Source of the DNA: Peptococcaceae bacterium
GTDB lineage: Bacteria > Bacillota > Peptococcia > Peptococcales > Peptococcaceae
Direction of reading: 5' to 3'
Assembly: GCA_019420345.1 (NCBI GenBank)
Contig: JAHZHI010000050.1
Location: 1 to 53,572, forward strand
DNA length: 53,572 bases
In this document: positions 52,002-53,572 of the stretch, one piece after another
How the letters are laid out: each line of letters opens with the position of its first letter
Numbering within the stretch: position 1 is the stretch's first letter
The notes under the pieces: generated by a model
What the model was told of the DNA's origin: nothing
Seen by the model: the letters and a program-made list of their open reading frames with translations, nothing else
Databases searched by the model: none
Translations under genes and position numbers: made by a program

Positions 52002-52033
52002 AAAAAAGACCTGAAACACGCATGTTTCAGGTC
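52002..52033 (-). terminator. Terminator of a lost or displaced upstream gene
   Basis: Perfect 11-bp stem GACCTGAAACA/TGTTTCAGGTC with loop CGCA and a T6 tail on the minus strand. The insertion element begins at the very next base, so the gene this hairpin served now lies beyond the element. Confidence 0.88.
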
Positions 52034-52046
52034 TCAGACTGTAGAT

Positions 52047-52082
52047 AAACCCTATTTTGGCATTTTTGCCAAAATAGGGTTT
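52047..52082. repeat. Left-end hairpin of the insertion sequence
   Basis: Perfect 16-bp arms (AAACCCTATTTTGGCA and its complement) around TTTT, with a T-run on the plus-strand side. Probably insulates the transposase from outside promoters. Confidence 0.85.
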
Positions 52083-52117
52083 TTTCATCTATTCGGAAAA
52101 ATAGCAGCTATCCTCCC

Positions 52118-53494
52118 TCAGATAGCTGCCACTGGCGTCCCGTGTGTATTCTTCCATTTCCACATTGCCAGTTTCTTCAAATTCATTGCAGCATATTTAA
52201 GCTTCACCCAGTTTGTCACTTGGGCCAAGCCTCTATACGGTGTATAGCGCATCCCATGCTTTTCTTTTGCATCTGCAAAGACGCGCTCTATCTTTTCCTG
52301 TCGTTGCTTGTACAGCTCTTTGTATTTGTGTGTATGTCTGGCATCTTCTGCCATTTCTACATAATCACTCCACAGATGCCGGGTAACGGTTTTCTCGTTC
52401 TTTGCGTTACTGGTGCATTGTTCTTTTGTCGGGCACGCTGCGCAGATGTAGCTTCTGCTTTTGTATTCTCTGTATCCGTTTCTATTGGTGGTGGCGTAAT
52501 GGAGTATTTTGTTTTCGGGGCAGATGATGTCATCATTGTAGCTGTCATAGACGTATTCGTACCATGGGTGTCCGCCTTTTTTCCCTTTTGGTCTGGTGTA
52601 GGCGGTTGAAAGGATGCGTCCTTGGCTAAATATTCTTCTGCAGATCCATGGTGTTTTGTAGGCGCTGTCTGCGACGACGATCTGGTGCCCTGGATAATGT
52701 TCACATAGTTGGTCGTAGAGTGGATCAAAGGCTGTACTGTCGTGAATGTTTCCTGCTGTAACGACGACATCTAAGATGAAGTTGTGGCTGTCGCATGCTG
52801 TGTGGGCTTCATAGGCAAAGCATTTCTTGTGTTCTCCTTTGTGGAAGAGTCCGCTGTCTGGGTCTGTGGTTGAGACGATGGCTTCTTTTTCTTCTGGTGG
52901 TTGGTCATCGTCGTCAAAGGGTTTTTTGTCATGTTCTTCGCGGTCTTTGTTGATTTCAGCAAAAAGTTCTTTGGTGTATCGTTTGGTTTGTTTGGGTACG
53001 GACTTCTTTGCTTTTTTCTTTGTATTGGCACTGGCTTTTATATGGGTGCCATCAATGAATATCGCTTCTGTGTCGAGATAGCCTTCTTCGGCAGCAGTAT
53101 TTAAAATCCAGCGGAAAACATATTCGATCGTTTTTTGAGAAAAGCGGTGTTTGAAATTGTGGCTGACGGTGGAGAAATGAGGGATGGGATCATTGATGGG
53201 AATGCCTAAGAACCAACGGTATGCCATGTTCATATTGATTTCTTCCAGGGTACGGCGCAGGGAAGGGATAGCGTAGATGTGCTGGATAAGGACGATCTTG
53301 AATAAGATAACGGGATCGACACTGGGACGGCCGTTGTCTTCGCAGTAAAGGTCTTCGACAAAATCATAGATTTTGTCGAAATCAATGGCAGCATCTATTT
53401 TACGGAGAAGGTGGTCTTCTGGAACCATGGCTTCAAGACTGACAAATTCAATGACGTTACGTTTATTTGGATATTTAGCTAACATATGAATCAC
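52118..53494 (-). CDS. IS1182-type DDE transposase
   Basis: 458 aa, full length. The N-terminal domain contains NGRPSVDPVILFKIVLIQ and PSLRRTLEEINMNMAYRWFLG, typical of the DUF772-type transposase N-terminus. Catalytic residues: Asp in FIDGTHIKAS near 148, Asp in VVADSAYKT near 275 and Glu in IERVFADAKEKHGM near 417. A cysteine cluster ICAACPTKEQC near 364 is characteristic. The first ATG is at 53494 with a second at 53485; a weak GGGGTGATTC precedes it. No frameshift is seen, so it may be active. Confidence 0.93.
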   Translation of the reverse strand: MIHMLAKYPNKRNVIEFVSLEAMVPEDHLLRKIDAAIDFDKIYDFVEDLYCEDNGRPSVDPVILFKIVLIQHIYAIPSLRRTLEEINMNMAYRWFLGIPINDPIPHFSTVSHNFKHRFSQKTIEYVFRWILNTAAEEGYLDTEAIFIDGTHIKASANTKKKAKKSVPKQTKRYTKELFAEINKDREEHDKKPFDDDDQPPEEKEAIVSTTDPDSGLFHKGEHKKCFAYEAHTACDSHNFILDVVVTAGNIHDSTAFDPLYDQLCEHYPGHQIVVADSAYKTPWICRRIFSQGRILSTAYTRPKGKKGGHPWYEYVYDSYNDDIICPENKILHYATTNRNGYREYKSRSYICAACPTKEQCTSNAKNEKTVTRHLWSDYVEMAEDARHTHKYKELYKQRQEKIERVFADAKEKHGMRYTPYRGLAQVTNWVKLKYAAMNLKKLAMWKWKNTHGTPVAAI

Positions 53495-53532
53495 CCCATA
53501 TACATTTTACTGCATGTTGAGGCTTAAGACGA

Positions 53533-53562
53533 GAAAAAGGCCACCTTGCGGTGACCTTTTTC
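53533..53562. terminator. Right-end hairpin of the insertion sequence
   Basis: 13-bp stem GAAAAAGGCCACC/GGTGACCTTTTTC (one wobble) with loop TTGC, upstream of the transposase. On the minus strand it would block read-in transcription. Confidence 0.8.
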
Positions 53563-53572
53563 GACAAGCTGA

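Larger units (their letters stand above)
52034..53572 (-). mobile_element. IS1182-family-like insertion sequence
   Basis: One transposase gene flanked by imperfect terminal inverted repeats: TCAGACTGTAGATAAA at 52034-52049, and TCAGCTTGTCGAAAAA read inward from 53572 (12 of 16 matches). Inside each end sits a hairpin (52047-52082 and 53533-53562) that would stop transcription entering from outside. The right end coincides with the window edge, so target duplication cannot be checked and a few terminal bases may be missing. Confidence 0.8.

Overview
The window looks like a chromosomal segment of an anaerobic, probably gut-type Bacillota (Firmicutes). The signs are strong AGGAGG ribosome sites, AddAB recombination nucleases, FMN-type enoyl reductase FabK, AzlCD, an ECF transporter module next to truA, SLH-anchored surface proteins, and a tRNA-Ser gene without encoded CCA. 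I cannot assign a genus. Most genes are on the minus strand. Many minus-strand genes overlap by 4 bases (ATGA/GTGA), and convergent gene ends usually share hairpin terminators.

Layout. (1) 0.1-4.9 kb: a 2-hydroxyacid dehydrogenase, an aryl-sulfate sulfotransferase, a Crp/Fnr regulator, a TauE/SafE anion permease and a MarR regulator. The MarR gene is divergent from an MFS transporter fused to a CBS pair (5.0-6.7 kb). (2) 6.8-8.1 kb: a membrane-tailed XRE regulator, tRNA-Ser(GGA) and a Nudix hydrolase. (3) 8.1-18.3 kb: one long fatty-acid operon, acpP-fabK-fabD-fabG-fabF-accB-fabZ-accC-accD-accA, which continues into an acyl-CoA synthetase and a MarR regulator. It starts from a strong promoter carrying two TTGA-N4-TCAA boxes; fabH is absent. 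(4) 18.4-31.3 kb: an SLH-anchored 5'-nucleotidase, AzlCD, a beta-lactamase-fold serine hydrolase, a YczE-like membrane protein, an XRE remnant, a MATE exporter with an attenuator-like leader, a MetE-like protein, acetolactate decarboxylase, a DUF3267 metalloprotease, a degenerate polysaccharide deacetylase and a DMT transporter. (5) 31.3-38.1 kb: addB-addA. (6) 38.3-47 kb: a GH26 lipoprotein, a giant VWA/SHIRT/SLH surface protein, a zinc-ribbon repeat protein, a 311-bp intergenic region with 22-bp inverted repeats around an outward promoter, and a tyrosine recombinase. (7) 47.1-53.6 kb: a ResB-like membrane protein pair, then truA-ecfT-ecfA2-ecfA1 and an IS1182-type element.

Most exciting candidate: 44.5-46.9 kb has the anatomy of a phase-variable inverton. 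A complete tyrosine recombinase lies beside two 22-bp sites (9-bp inverted arms around an asymmetric 4-bp centre) in opposite orientation. They enclose 232 bp holding a good extended -10 promoter. As sequenced, that promoter points away from the zinc-ribbon/surface-protein genes, and an 18-bp terminator hairpin with a T-tract stands directly before the zinc-ribbon gene. Inversion would both turn the promoter toward these genes and dismantle the terminator. This is inferred from sequence and has not been demonstrated.
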